Below, piece by piece: positions 35,701-44,037 of a DNA stretch of 45,645 nucleotides (position 1 is the stretch's first letter; each line of letters starts with the position of its first letter). Position numbers and translations under genes: made by a program. The DNA is taken from the NCBI GenBank assembly GCA_015256945.1, contig JABZLB010000024.1, positions 1 to 45,645 on the forward strand, read 5' to 3'. The notes beneath the pieces are model-generated. The model made no database searches. It saw only the letters and a program-made list of their open reading frames with translations, and was not told the DNA's origin. This DNA is from Prevotellaceae bacterium. GTDB taxonomy: Bacteria > Bacteroidota > Bacteroidia > Bacteroidales > Bacteroidaceae.

Positions 35701-36105
35701 CGTTACGACGGTCTTGTTGTTGAAGGCGTTCATGCGAGCAACAATGCCGACGGAACAGTAACATACACGAAGAACAATACCGTCTTCGGAAGCACGCTTT
35801 CCTACTATAATACTTACGTCTGGAACCGCGACAACACTGAGGAAAACACCTTTAGTACAAACTTCTTTAAGTTTAAACAGTTACGCGTTGATTACAGTTT
35901 GCCACAGAAATTCTGTCGTAAAACAAAGTTCCTGAACAGCGCAAGCATTGGTGCATACGCCACTAATCTGTTCTGCATTACACCATTCCCACAATACGAT
36001 CCTGAAGCCGCAATGGTAAGTGGAGCTGATATTTATGGTGGTATTGAGACGTTAGCCTACCCTATGACCCGCTCATACGGTTTCAATGTTAAACTTTCAT
36101 TCTAA
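32791..36105 (+). CDS. SusC/RagA family TonB-linked outer-membrane transporter (locus 2)
   Basis: 1104-aa TonB-dependent barrel. After a signal sequence (about residues 1-27) comes a carboxypeptidase-D regulatory-like domain (TVTGKVYDSDGSSPMIGVTV). The SusC signature is LNEVVVTALGIKREEKSLGYSV, and the plug has ALFVVDGVPIQSG and ESVTVLKGAAATALYGSEAG. The barrel ends in AYPMTRSYGFNVKLSF with the C-terminal Phe expected for outer-membrane insertion. It begins a plus-strand operon with SusD, a BACON lipoprotein and a glycerophosphodiester phosphodiesterase. That company points to a glycerophosphate-containing ligand rather than a plain glycan, but the ligand is inferred. No clear promoter was found in 32611-32790. 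Confidence 0.95.
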   Translation: MKKPLKNNHCKITLLSLSVMAAVNAYGQRTTVTGKVYDSDGSSPMIGVTVQQKGQKSGVVTDINGNFTITVDGTNPVLTFNYLGYSPTTVTVGKKTRISVTLSPEAKNLNEVVVTALGIKREEKSLGYSVSKLDNSELTKGVSANWLDQMNGKVAGLSMQSAGTGPLGTMRVTLRGDHSLNYGNNGALFVVDGVPIQSGTVATGSGSTYSNTDAPVDFGNGAADINPDDIESVTVLKGAAATALYGSEAGNGAIVITTKGGSKSAKWGVTVNSSLVLDLASYWPDFQKEYGSGADMGLNPFSYYSVSAADATDGIGNDGSNYSRASFGEKYGEGKMRYQYNSYNWETGKYTPTPWVYQDNWYKGFFQTGTTWRNNVAISGGNGKGTSARISFTDTRNNWITPNTGYVSNDIAIAFDTPVSKRIKLSARVNYTGKRSDNLPGSGYSAMNPMYHLGFGYSNNSINEWKDEYFKGRFTKENIDAGRTVYRSGTPVNPYRTAYEELNKMNKSRVYGNMSAIIDLAKGLKLKLRSSLDMTHSWRTQQRPFYTVSYEQGMYREQTTNIYHINNDFLLTYTNNNWIDKRLGFNVSFGGNSMNYRYYNNRVTLQKLQIDGVYNIYNVPSGYSPDNFSYHSKKKVNSFYGVAQLSWDNTYYLELTDRNDWSSSLAKSHNSYNYPSASFSMLLDRVLNMKERAAWIDMLKLKASWANVGSDTSPYSLDRYYNATSYFGSYRISPTMPNANIKPENQESWEGGLEGKMFGGRLGFDLTAYTTSTTNQIVNVAADQITGVTGYTINAGEISSKGLEVSINGSPVKTRNFEWSMRLNWSKNWNRLVSLQNEWNPDQPYQTDMGTTIGNRVYVYSFVGHEMYRIYGHGYKRAPEGAFYLDDNGNKVDCSGAKIISTSGYPTIDKTTLIDLGKVNPDWKGGLNMNFRYKNVNVSMDFSAQAGGHCYSTTNFLLSYQGRLKNSLAGRYDGLVVEGVHASNNADGTVTYTKNNTVFGSTLSYYNTYVWNRDNTEENTFSTNFFKFKQLRVDYSLPQKFCRKTKFLNSASIGAYATNLFCITPFPQYDPEAAMVSGADIYGGIETLAYPMTRSYGFNVKLSF

Positions 36106-36110
36106 ACAAT

Positions 36111-37742
36111 ATGAAAATAAAGTATTCAGTTTTGGCGTTGGTATGCGGACTCACTTTTGTCGGATGTACGCAGAATTTCGAAGAAACCAACACCAATCCC
36201 AACAAGATAACCGTTAAAAGCGGAAAACTAAGTGCATCGGCTATGTTCGAAAAGAACCTGTATGATGGCACAAATTACCTTACCTATATAAGCTGGTTCT
36301 GGAATGATGAGCTTGTACAGCATACTGCATGTACAGGTAATACCGTTCGTAATGAGCACAGATATAACATAGGTGACGCCAATTGGGCCAGCCTTTGGGA
36401 CCATATTGCAGGGTATGCTTCAAACATAAACGAAATGAACCGACTGGCTAAACTGCAGAAAGATATTGCCATGCAGGCTGTGTCTAAAACCATGTTCGTG
36501 ATGTTTATGCAGAATTTAACCGACATGTTTGGCGACATTCCTTATCGCGAAGCTTTCATGGCCGAGCAGGGAAATCTGGCTCCAGCCTTCGACAGTCAGG
36601 AAGAAGTATACAAACAAATGTGTGCCGATCTCGAACAAGCCAACAAGCTTTACGCGTCAAATCCGTATGTAAACAGCAACTATGCTGCCCTCGACAACAT
36701 GTATAGCTTCAATATGAAGAAGTGGCAAAGGTTTAATAACTCGCTGTATATTCGCGTATTGGGCCGGCTGATGGGACGCAATGCAACTGTCGTTGACAGC
36801 ACAAACAACATGACAGTCAAGGAAAAGTTGCAACAAATTATAGACAATCCCGCACAATATCCGGTGTTTACATCGAACGATGACAATGCAACTGTCAGAT
36901 TTACAGCCGTTGCACCTTATTACTCTGAGTTTGATCCTGCCAATTATACCGAGTCAGACTTCACTTATAGCTCCTATCATCTCTCCGAACAAACAATTAA
37001 AATGATGGTTATTAAAGGCCTGAATGCCGACGGAAGCATCAATATGAAAGCCGACGTTTACGTTGACCCACGCCTGCATATCATTGGAAAGCAACGCGAC
37101 AGTGCACCTTATTGGAAAGGAACTGTCGCGGGAGGACTGGCCGAAAATCAAGGCAACGATGACCGTGCATCCTCATATCTTAATACAGAAGTGCTGCGAA
37201 GGAACAACGCCGACGGCTTTTTGATGGGCTTTGATGAGTTACAATTCATCCTCGCAGAAGCAGCTTTGAAGGGTGTTATCAACGGTGGAGACGCTGCTGC
37301 CCGTACATATTATGAGGCTGGTATAACCGCCAACATGCAGAAATGGAGCAAGTTTGCCCAGGCTGCCGTGCCTGTCAACACACCCGTTGATTATATAATC
37401 ACCGACCAGGGCATTGCTGATTATCTGCAATCGCCACTGGCTTCGTGGGACATCAACACCAATCACGAAGAACTTATACTTAACCAAAAGTATATTGCTA
37501 CGTTCTGGGTAGGTATGGAAGGCTGGAATGATTACCGTAGAACAGGCTATCCAGAGCTGACAATTGGGCAGGGAACCGACCCCAACGATTTCGTATTACC
37601 TACACGAATGGGCTATCCGAACACCACAACGGCAACCAATGCTGCCCATGTTGCCGAGGCTCTGAAGAGAATGAAAGCCAATGCTAACGACATGAAGACA
37701 CCATTATGGTGGAGTAAGAAAGCTATTGAAGGCGGACTTTAA
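36111..37742 (+). CDS. SusD/RagB-like surface nutrient-binding lipoprotein (locus 2)
   Basis: 543-aa lipoprotein, lipobox FVGC (lipid Cys19), starting 5 bp after the susC stop. The sequence fits the SusD-like_2 branch, distinct from the SusD at 4967-6607: EETNTNPNKITV near the start, FVMFMQNLTDMFGDIPYREAF in the TPR part, DELQFILAEAALKGV and LILNQKYIATFWVGMEGWNDYRRTGYPEL near the end. It should form the lid of the SusC barrel and give first contact with the ligand. Confidence 0.93.
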   Translation: MKIKYSVLALVCGLTFVGCTQNFEETNTNPNKITVKSGKLSASAMFEKNLYDGTNYLTYISWFWNDELVQHTACTGNTVRNEHRYNIGDANWASLWDHIAGYASNINEMNRLAKLQKDIAMQAVSKTMFVMFMQNLTDMFGDIPYREAFMAEQGNLAPAFDSQEEVYKQMCADLEQANKLYASNPYVNSNYAALDNMYSFNMKKWQRFNNSLYIRVLGRLMGRNATVVDSTNNMTVKEKLQQIIDNPAQYPVFTSNDDNATVRFTAVAPYYSEFDPANYTESDFTYSSYHLSEQTIKMMVIKGLNADGSINMKADVYVDPRLHIIGKQRDSAPYWKGTVAGGLAENQGNDDRASSYLNTEVLRRNNADGFLMGFDELQFILAEAALKGVINGGDAAARTYYEAGITANMQKWSKFAQAAVPVNTPVDYIITDQGIADYLQSPLASWDINTNHEELILNQKYIATFWVGMEGWNDYRRTGYPELTIGQGTDPNDFVLPTRMGYPNTTTATNAAHVAEALKRMKANANDMKTPLWWSKKAIEGGL

Positions 37743-37753
37743 AATCAACAACT

Positions 37754-39004
37754 ATGAACAAAAATAAAATATTAGCATCGTTACTGCCCCTTATCGGAAT
37801 GATGTTCTTTCCCGCATGTTCTGACAACAATACCGAAACGGGCGAACCTTTTCTAAAGTTTGACACACCCTCCACATCCATAAGCGTAAACGTTGACGGC
37901 ATGACACAGGCTAACCGCAAGCAAGTAACTGTTCGTTCTAACCGCGCATGGAAGGTACTGTACAACAATCCTGCCGATACCACATGGCTACATCTCTTCA
38001 TAAATGAGGGTGTAGACGACGGCATTATACACTACTGGGTTGACAAGAATACAGCCTTTAGCACCCGCGAAGGCAAGTTTAACTTCGTTGCAAAAGATGG
38101 CTCAACGCTCAACTCTCTCAGCTTTATACAAGAGGCTAATCAGCCTTTAGTACAAATTGTTAACGGAGATCAGGGCTTTAATTTACTCCCTGAAGCAGGA
38201 AAATTAGCCATTGCCATCAACCACAATGTTCCCTTTGAGGCGAGTCTTTCAGCAACAACCTGGGCACGAATTGACCAGCAAACCGACGACTCGGTATACA
38301 TTTCATACGACAAAAACCGTACAGGCGACCGCACTGTTACACTAACAGCCAAAGGTACAGGAGAGCAAAGTAACCTCGTTTCAACTGCTACAATTACTCA
38401 ATCTGCACCCGGACTTGTCATGAATGAAGACTTTACCTGGCTGAGTGAGGGCGAAGACAAACCCTATTATGAATATCCCGAAGAGAGGCTATCGAGCTGG
38501 AGCGCAGCAGAAATAGGCCACGGATGGACATCTCTAAACGGTTTTCTCTATGGTGGTATTGGCTACATCAAACTCGGTAAAACCAAAATGGCCGGCGATG
38601 CTGTATCTCCTGCTTTGACAGGACTGACCGGACCCACCAACATTCAGGTCGATTTCAAGGGTGTCGGCTATACGGCAGGTAATAACAAACACGATGATGC
38701 CGTTCTTAAAGTAGGCATTATGGGGCCTGGCGAACTGGTTAACGACAACAGCACTATCGACATAAACGGTACCATATATAAATGTATCCGTTTCGAACTG
38801 ACATCGTTCCCGAAAGTTGTTCCCAACAGCGAGTACAACCCATTTGCACAACCCGATGCCAACTTTACATTCCATATTAAAAACGCAACCAGCGAAACCC
38901 GCCTGGTTTTCATTGGTGGAGAAGTATGGGGTGCAGCATTAAACGGTGTAGGACAAAGCAAAAACCGTTGTTATATTGACGATGTTAAGGTAATGAAAGA
39001 ATAA
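37754..39004 (+). CDS. BACON-domain surface lipoprotein, probable ligand-binding accessory protein
   Basis: 416-aa lipoprotein with lipobox FPAC (lipid Cys22), 11 bp after susD. Two BACON-type immunoglobulin-like domains occupy about residues 30-220 (NRKQVTVRSNRAWKVLYNNP, LSFIQEANQP; FEASLSATTWARIDQQTDDS, ATITQSAPG). The C-terminal 190 residues (NEDFTWLSEGEDKPYYEYPEE...GYIKLGKTKMAG...CYIDDVKVMKE) look like a jelly-roll binding module. No catalytic motif is seen. Its place after SusC/SusD matches that of surface glycan-binding proteins, which keep the enzyme or ligand near the transporter. Confidence 0.8.
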   Translation: MNKNKILASLLPLIGMMFFPACSDNNTETGEPFLKFDTPSTSISVNVDGMTQANRKQVTVRSNRAWKVLYNNPADTTWLHLFINEGVDDGIIHYWVDKNTAFSTREGKFNFVAKDGSTLNSLSFIQEANQPLVQIVNGDQGFNLLPEAGKLAIAINHNVPFEASLSATTWARIDQQTDDSVYISYDKNRTGDRTVTLTAKGTGEQSNLVSTATITQSAPGLVMNEDFTWLSEGEDKPYYEYPEERLSSWSAAEIGHGWTSLNGFLYGGIGYIKLGKTKMAGDAVSPALTGLTGPTNIQVDFKGVGYTAGNNKHDDAVLKVGIMGPGELVNDNSTIDINGTIYKCIRFELTSFPKVVPNSEYNPFAQPDANFTFHIKNATSETRLVFIGGEVWGAALNGVGQSKNRCYIDDVKVMKE

Positions 39005-39032
39005 ACAACAGGGCTGCACAACAGTTGTAACA

Positions 39033-39062
39033 CAGGCTCCTGGCGGCATAAGCAGGAGCCTG
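39033..39062. promoter_or_regulatory. Hairpin between BACON and GDPD genes
   Basis: Perfect 10-bp arms CAGGCTCCTG / CAGGAGCCTG with a 10-nt loop and no T run. It may be an RNA-processing or stabilising hairpin that sets unequal expression within the operon. Confidence 0.4.
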
Positions 39063-39106
39063 AACAAGAGCTTTTAAACATTTAATATTTTAATATTACA
39101 AACACA

Positions 39107-39874
39107 ATGAACTATTCACACATTCGTATTAAACTGGCATCATTCGCAGTGATGGCCTTTATGGGAACTACTTTACATGCTCAAACCAGAATTATTGCGC
39201 ATCGCGGTTACTGGGATTGCCCCGGAAGTGCACAAAACTCACTGACATCTTTACGCGCTGCTGACGCCATAGGGACTTACGGTTCTGAGTTTGATGTTCA
39301 TCTCACAAAGGACAATAAGATCGTCGTTAATCACGATCCGACAATAGAAAAATACCAGATTCAGACCTCAAACTATAAAGATTTAAAGAAGTGTAAACTC
39401 AGAAACGGAGAGAAATTAGCCACTCTTGAAGAGTATCTCGATGCAGGAAAGTCGTTGAAAACTCGTCTTATCCTCGAAATCAAAGCCCAGTACAGCCAGA
39501 GCCATGAAGACTCATTGGTGCGCGAAACTGTCGAAATGGTTAAGGCAAAAGGGTTGGAAAACCGCACCGATTACATATCGTTTAGCGGTAATGCCTGCCT
39601 TTTACTAAAGAAATTGTGCCCCAAATCATCTGTCTCTTACCTTAATGGTGACTGGGATCCGCAAACCATCAAAGACAAAGGACTGGATGGAATCGACTAC
39701 CATTACAGGGTATTGGCTTCTCATCCCGAATGGATTAAGCAGTGTCATGACTTAGGTCTCACCGTAAATGTGTGGACAGTTAATGACCTTAACGATATTG
39801 ACGGCTTCATTAAAGCAGGTGTCGACTTTATCACGACAAACAAACCTGTCGAGGCTTTAAAGCTGTCCAAGTAA
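39107..39874 (+). CDS. Periplasmic glycerophosphodiester phosphodiesterase
   Basis: 255-aa TIM-barrel enzyme that hydrolyses glycerophosphodiesters (such as glycerophosphocholine, -ethanolamine or -glycerol) to sn-glycerol-3-phosphate and an alcohol. A signal peptide ends at about residue 25 (TTLHAQ) without a lipobox, so it should be periplasmic. The catalytic His32-Arg33 is in IIAHRGYWDCPGSAQNSL; metal ligands Glu61 and Asp63 are in SEFDVHLTKDN; the second catalytic His76 is in VVNHDPT; Glu124 and Lys126 are in LILEIKAQ. The common ENT after HRG is QNS here. Its G3P product is exactly what the GlpT upstream imports. Confidence 0.93.
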   Translation: MNYSHIRIKLASFAVMAFMGTTLHAQTRIIAHRGYWDCPGSAQNSLTSLRAADAIGTYGSEFDVHLTKDNKIVVNHDPTIEKYQIQTSNYKDLKKCKLRNGEKLATLEEYLDAGKSLKTRLILEIKAQYSQSHEDSLVRETVEMVKAKGLENRTDYISFSGNACLLLKKLCPKSSVSYLNGDWDPQTIKDKGLDGIDYHYRVLASHPEWIKQCHDLGLTVNVWTVNDLNDIDGFIKAGVDFITTNKPVEALKLSK

Positions 39875-39908
39875 GCTTTAAAGGCTAAAAGCCTCCGAAT
39901 ATCAGCAT

Positions 39909-39971
39909 AAGGGAAACGGGATAACGTTACTAAGTACCTGTACCAGGCACGTATCCGGTTTCCCCTTTTTT
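39909..39971 (+). terminator. Intrinsic terminator after the GDPD gene
   Basis: AAGGGAAACGGGATA pairs, with a bulge and a mismatch, with TATCCGGTTTCCCCTT, followed by TTTTTTC. It suggests that the next gene is at least partly separately transcribed. Confidence 0.65.
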
Positions 39972-40018
39972 CAATTGTCCAAATTACATTAAAGTAACAT
40001 ATTTCAAACTTATAAGAC

Positions 40019-41689
40019 ATGAAGACTATTGGTGCCAGAGGAATGAAGGTTATGAAACTTCTGCATCTTATTGCTACAATGATGTGGACTGTCGGGCTGG
40101 CCGGCATTGCGGTACTCATGTCAGGCTCATTCTGTTCGCCCATTGATGTGGCTTTAACTTTCAGGAAAGTGCTGGATGTCGACTTTTTTCTGGTAATTCC
40201 TGGTGCACAGACAACCATTATCCTGGGCCTTATTTACGGTATCTTTACCCATTGGAGATTTTTTAAACACCGCTGGATAACATTAAAATGGTTTATTGCC
40301 ATCAGTGTCATCTTGTCGGGCAGGTTTATTTTCCATCCGCTTTGCTCTGAAGTTATCGACTTTGCCGATGCTGGCATTGTACAATATAACCCGCAAATTA
40401 CAAACCTTATTTTTAAATGTCAAATACTCAACGCTGTGCAGATTGCCGCATTGCTGTTTCTTGTTGGTATATCTGTATTTAAACCCAGGTTAGGTGAGAG
40501 GCTGAAAACAGATAATCATCATACAGCTACCATACTCCTTTTACTGATTTTTCTGTTTCCTCTACAACTCAAAGCCACGAAAACATCACCAGGTACACAG
40601 GCTCCAAACAACCAAAAGCAATTATCTGAGCTATGGGATTGGCACAATCCCATGACTGAATCTACCCCTCCCTTGCATGGCAGGGCATGGAATAAAGAAA
40701 CGGGAGTTGCATCGTTTGCACGCATCCCCGAGCGTCTTAAGCCCCAGCTGCCGCCCGCAGTATACAAGCTTGCACAACAGAGTGCAGGCATCTCGGTTCG
40801 CTTCATCACCAATTCGTCCAACATTTGCGTACGAATGAAGACCGCCAATAAATCGGCACTTACAAACATGAGCAGCCTGAACGAATCGGGAGTTGACCTG
40901 TATGCCGTTATGCCACATGGCGTTTTCCACTGGCTTGGCACCCATCAGCAATACCGTTTTGGCAAGACAGCAGCCGACACCACAAGATTTTTCTACCGTA
41001 ATATCGATGTAAAGGGACCCACCGAATACCTGCTTTACCTGCCCAATTACAACACAGTTACGTTCCTTGAGATAGGTATTGACAAAGGTTCTTCGTTCTA
41101 CTTTGTTGCACCATCTGCCGAAAAACCCGTGGTTGTATACGGTTCTTCCATTATCCAGGGGGCGTCACCGTCACGTCCCGGCCTCAGCATCACCAATATT
41201 GTACAGCGTAACCTCAATACGCCTGTGATAAATCTCGGCTTCTCGGGCAACTGTTTTATGGAGCCTGCACTATTTAAGGCTTTGGCCGAAATTGACGCAA
41301 GGGCATACGTTATCGACCCTATTCCCAACTCACACCGCCTTTCAGAGAACGAAATCATAAAGCGCATTACCGAAGGTATCGACATATTGAGACAGAAAAA
41401 CAATACGCCTGTCATTCTCGTTCAGAACTACGCTGCCAGCGACAGCGTCATGATGAAGGCCTCGTATGCTTCATATCTCGCTGCCAATACGGCACTGTAT
41501 AAGGCCTATAAAACCATGAAACGTCAGGGCATAAAGAATATTTATCTGCTTAGGAAAGAAAAATTAGTGCTCGGCGAGGAAGGTATGATTGAAGGTTCCC
41601 ACCCCAACGACCTCGGCACAATGGTTTATGCACGTGCCTATACCGATATTTTACAGAAAATTTTAGGGCGCAAGCCATCATACAAATAA
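40019..41689 (+). CDS. Membrane domain fused to SGNH (GxDLY-type) esterase
   Basis: 556-aa composite. Residues 12-154 hold four membrane segments resembling DUF2269-type proteins (MKLLHLIATMMWTVGLAGIA; FFLVIPGAQTTIILGLIYG). A fifth hydrophobic stretch at 168-184 followed by QLKATK looks like a retained signal sequence. From about 200 on it is a secreted-type esterase: a GxDLY domain (GVDLY at 291-295) and a GDSL_3 lipase domain with nucleophile Ser377 in VYGSSIIQGASPSRPG, oxyanion block NLGFSGNC, and His528 in EGSHPNDLG, where the usual Asp two residues before the block's end is Glu525. The esterase would face the periplasm and could remove acyl or D-alanyl esters. It follows the GDPD gene by 144 bp. 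Confidence 0.8.
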   Translation: MKTIGARGMKVMKLLHLIATMMWTVGLAGIAVLMSGSFCSPIDVALTFRKVLDVDFFLVIPGAQTTIILGLIYGIFTHWRFFKHRWITLKWFIAISVILSGRFIFHPLCSEVIDFADAGIVQYNPQITNLIFKCQILNAVQIAALLFLVGISVFKPRLGERLKTDNHHTATILLLLIFLFPLQLKATKTSPGTQAPNNQKQLSELWDWHNPMTESTPPLHGRAWNKETGVASFARIPERLKPQLPPAVYKLAQQSAGISVRFITNSSNICVRMKTANKSALTNMSSLNESGVDLYAVMPHGVFHWLGTHQQYRFGKTAADTTRFFYRNIDVKGPTEYLLYLPNYNTVTFLEIGIDKGSSFYFVAPSAEKPVVVYGSSIIQGASPSRPGLSITNIVQRNLNTPVINLGFSGNCFMEPALFKALAEIDARAYVIDPIPNSHRLSENEIIKRITEGIDILRQKNNTPVILVQNYAASDSVMMKASYASYLAANTALYKAYKTMKRQGIKNIYLLRKEKLVLGEEGMIEGSHPNDLGTMVYARAYTDILQKILGRKPSYK

Positions 41690-41690
41690 A

Positions 41691-41738
41691 AATGGAGGTC
41701 AGGTTCTTACATATAAACCTGACCTCCATTATTGTTTT
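41691..41738. terminator. Strong bidirectional terminator between esterase fusion and ddl
   Basis: Perfect 15-bp arms AATGGAGGTCAGGTT (41691-41705) and AACCTGACCTCCATT (41716-41730), then ATTGTTTTTTTC on the plus strand. The minus strand shows TTTTTATTTG after the stem. Confidence 0.9.
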
Positions 41739-41782
41739 TTTCTTAAGGGTGCACCTTATTATATAATAACCGATATAATGGG

Positions 41783-42781
41783 TTAGAACTGGTTTTCTAC
41801 AATATCGGTCAGCACATCCTTTATGTTAAGGCCGGCTGCACGCACCTGCTGGGGAATAAAACTCGTGGGGGTCATGCCCGGAGTAGTGTTTATTTCGAGC
41901 ATATTAATTTTATCGTTGCCGTCCTCGTCTTTCGATATGATATAGTCGATACGTATAATTCCGTTTGCCCTCAGGATGTCATATATACGGCTTGTTTCAG
42001 CAGCCACCTTCTCTGCGGTTTCTTTTGAAAGGCGCGCAGGGGTTATTTCCTGTACCTGTCCGTTGTATTTGGCATCGTAATCAAAGAACTCATTCTTTGT
42101 AACTACTTCGGTAGCAGGCAGCACAACCAACTTATTGCGTGTTTTATAAACGCCTTGTGATATTTCAACACCGTCAAGGAACGACTCAACCATCGCCTCG
42201 CTGCTCTCCATAAAAGCCTTACGAAGGGCCGGCGCAAGCTGGTCAGCGTTCTTCACTTTACTCACACCGAAGCTCGAACCATCGGCTGAAGGCTTCACAA
42301 AACAAGGCATGCCAATGCGCGCTGCAATAGCCTCGGCATCGTATTTTTCGCCACGATGTAACAGAATACTGTCCCCAACGTTTACATCAAAGCCACGCAA
42401 ATAGTTATTTAATACATATTTATCGAATGTCATTGCTTCAACAAGCACACCGCTTGTCGAGTAAGGAAGGTGAATTAAATCAAAGTATCCCTGCATCGGA
42501 CCGTTCTCACCGGGCTGTCCGTGTATCGTAATGTAGGCATAATCAAAAACTACTGCCTTACCATCCTGACCAATAAAGGAGAAGTCGTTGCGGTCAATTG
42601 GCGCTACTTCACCATTATCAAAGTTCACGTTCCAGGTTTGTCCCTTCACATCTACCACGTAAACGTTGTAGCGTTCCTTGTCAAAAAACGAATACAAACC
42701 TTGTGCAGAGCGCAACGATACGTCGTGTTCAGACGAATCACCACCGCATACAATAGCAATGTTTCTTTTTAGATTCTTCAT
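41783..42781 (-). CDS. ddl: D-alanine--D-alanine ligase
   Basis: ATP-grasp enzyme joining two D-alanines for peptidoglycan precursors, 332 aa. Key blocks are GGDSSEHDVSLRSA (Glu18, equivalent of E. coli DdlB Glu15), ITIHGQPGENGPMQG, KPSADGSSFGVSKV (serine equivalent to Ser150), FFDYDAKY (the Lys-Tyr pair of the omega loop) and the metal-binding LEINTTPGMTPTS. The retained Tyr argues for D-Ala-D-Ala rather than D-Ala-D-Lac product. It is the last gene of a minus-strand operon after rluA (66 bp) and the PASTA protein. Confidence 0.96.
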   Translation of the reverse strand: MKNLKRNIAIVCGGDSSEHDVSLRSAQGLYSFFDKERYNVYVVDVKGQTWNVNFDNGEVAPIDRNDFSFIGQDGKAVVFDYAYITIHGQPGENGPMQGYFDLIHLPYSTSGVLVEAMTFDKYVLNNYLRGFDVNVGDSILLHRGEKYDAEAIAARIGMPCFVKPSADGSSFGVSKVKNADQLAPALRKAFMESSEAMVESFLDGVEISQGVYKTRNKLVVLPATEVVTKNEFFDYDAKYNGQVQEITPARLSKETAEKVAAETSRIYDILRANGIIRIDYIISKDEDGNDKINMLEINTTPGMTPTSFIPQQVRAAGLNIKDVLTDIVENQF

Positions 42782-42847
42782 ATCTTCAGTAAATAAAGTT
42801 CTGTTCGCATTTTTTTATCGTTCTCGTAAATCCCTGGGCTCTACAAT

Positions 42848-43972
42848 TCAGTTGTCCGGCTTCGCCGTAGTTCCTTTGATAAATCCACGCCATTTTTCGA
42901 TAAGGGTGGCAAAGTCGTGCGGCCATTCTGAATCAAAATCCATCTGTTTTCCCGTCTCGGGATGGACAAAACCCAATGTCTTTGCGTGCAGGGCTTGTCT
43001 CGGACAAAGATTGAAACAGTTTTGGATAAAAGCCTTATAGGTTGAACTTCGCTGCCCGCGCAATATCTCTGTGCCGCCATAACGTTCGTCGCCAAAGAGC
43101 GGATGACCTGTGCTTCGCATGTGAGCACGGATTTGATGCGTACGCCCTGTTTCGAGAATACATTCAACAAGGGTTACATATCCAAACCGTTCTATCACAC
43201 GATAATGGGTTACAGCAGGCTTCCCGACCTCTGAATCGGGCGAGAATACTTTCATGCGAAGCCGGTCTTTCGGGTCGCGTGCAATATTCCCTTCGATACG
43301 ACCTTCGTCTTCAGTAAGGTTACCCCACACCAGAGCATGATAGCTACGATGCGTTGTTTTGTTGAAAAACTGTTTTCCAAGCGATGTCTTGGCTTCAGGA
43401 GTCTTCGCTACAACAAGCAGTCCGCTGGTGTCCTTGTCTATACGATGCACTAATCCTACCTCAGGATTGTTGGCATCAAAGCTCTCCATATCACGCAAAT
43501 ACCAGGCTACGGCGTTAATCAAAGTACCACTGAAATTACCTGCTCCCGGGTGTACTACCATGCCAGCCTCCTTGTTTATCACCATCAGGCAATCGTCTTC
43601 ATACACTATATTCAGTGCAATATCTTCGGGCTGTATGGATGAATCGCGCTTAGGACGGTCGAGCATCAGACTGATTTCATCGCCTGGACGAACCTTATAG
43701 TTACTTTTTACCGGCTTACTGCCAACAAAAAGACAGCCGGCATCGGCCGCCGTTTGTATGCGGTTACGGCTCGAATGCTGCATGTGATCAACCAGAAACT
43801 TGTCAATTCGTACGGGTTTCTGCCCGGCATCGACCACTATTTTCCAGTGCTCGTATAGCTCCGAAGCCTCTCCAGAGGCAGAAGGAACGGCAGCATCAAG
43901 CTCGTCTTCCTCAAATTCTATATCGTCGTATTGCTCTGACATGGGCGTTATTGCTATTGAAAAGTTTGTCAT
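42848..43972 (-). CDS. RluA family 23S rRNA/tRNA pseudouridine synthase
   Basis: Isomerises uridine to pseudouridine in structured RNA. The frame has 374 aa. An S4 RNA-binding domain (PVRIDKFLVDHMQHSSRNRIQTA split here, residues about 53-100) precedes the catalytic domain with GLVHRIDKDTSGLLVVAK (Asp179 is the nucleophile) and GRTHQIRAHMRSTGHPLFGD. Closest in layout to RluD. The true start may be the internal Met11 (43942), since MSEQYDDIEFEEDELD is an acidic N-terminus common in relatives. It sits between the PASTA gene and ddl, an order common in Bacteroidota. Confidence 0.93.
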   Translation of the reverse strand: MTNFSIAITPMSEQYDDIEFEEDELDAAVPSASGEASELYEHWKIVVDAGQKPVRIDKFLVDHMQHSSRNRIQTAADAGCLFVGSKPVKSNYKVRPGDEISLMLDRPKRDSSIQPEDIALNIVYEDDCLMVINKEAGMVVHPGAGNFSGTLINAVAWYLRDMESFDANNPEVGLVHRIDKDTSGLLVVAKTPEAKTSLGKQFFNKTTHRSYHALVWGNLTEDEGRIEGNIARDPKDRLRMKVFSPDSEVGKPAVTHYRVIERFGYVTLVECILETGRTHQIRAHMRSTGHPLFGDERYGGTEILRGQRSSTYKAFIQNCFNLCPRQALHAKTLGFVHPETGKQMDFDSEWPHDFATLIEKWRGFIKGTTAKPDN

Positions 43973-44037
43973 CCGCTACGGAATGAAACTGTTTTAAGCT
44001 TCTTCTTCTGTAATTAATCAGGCAAGAAACCTGTACA

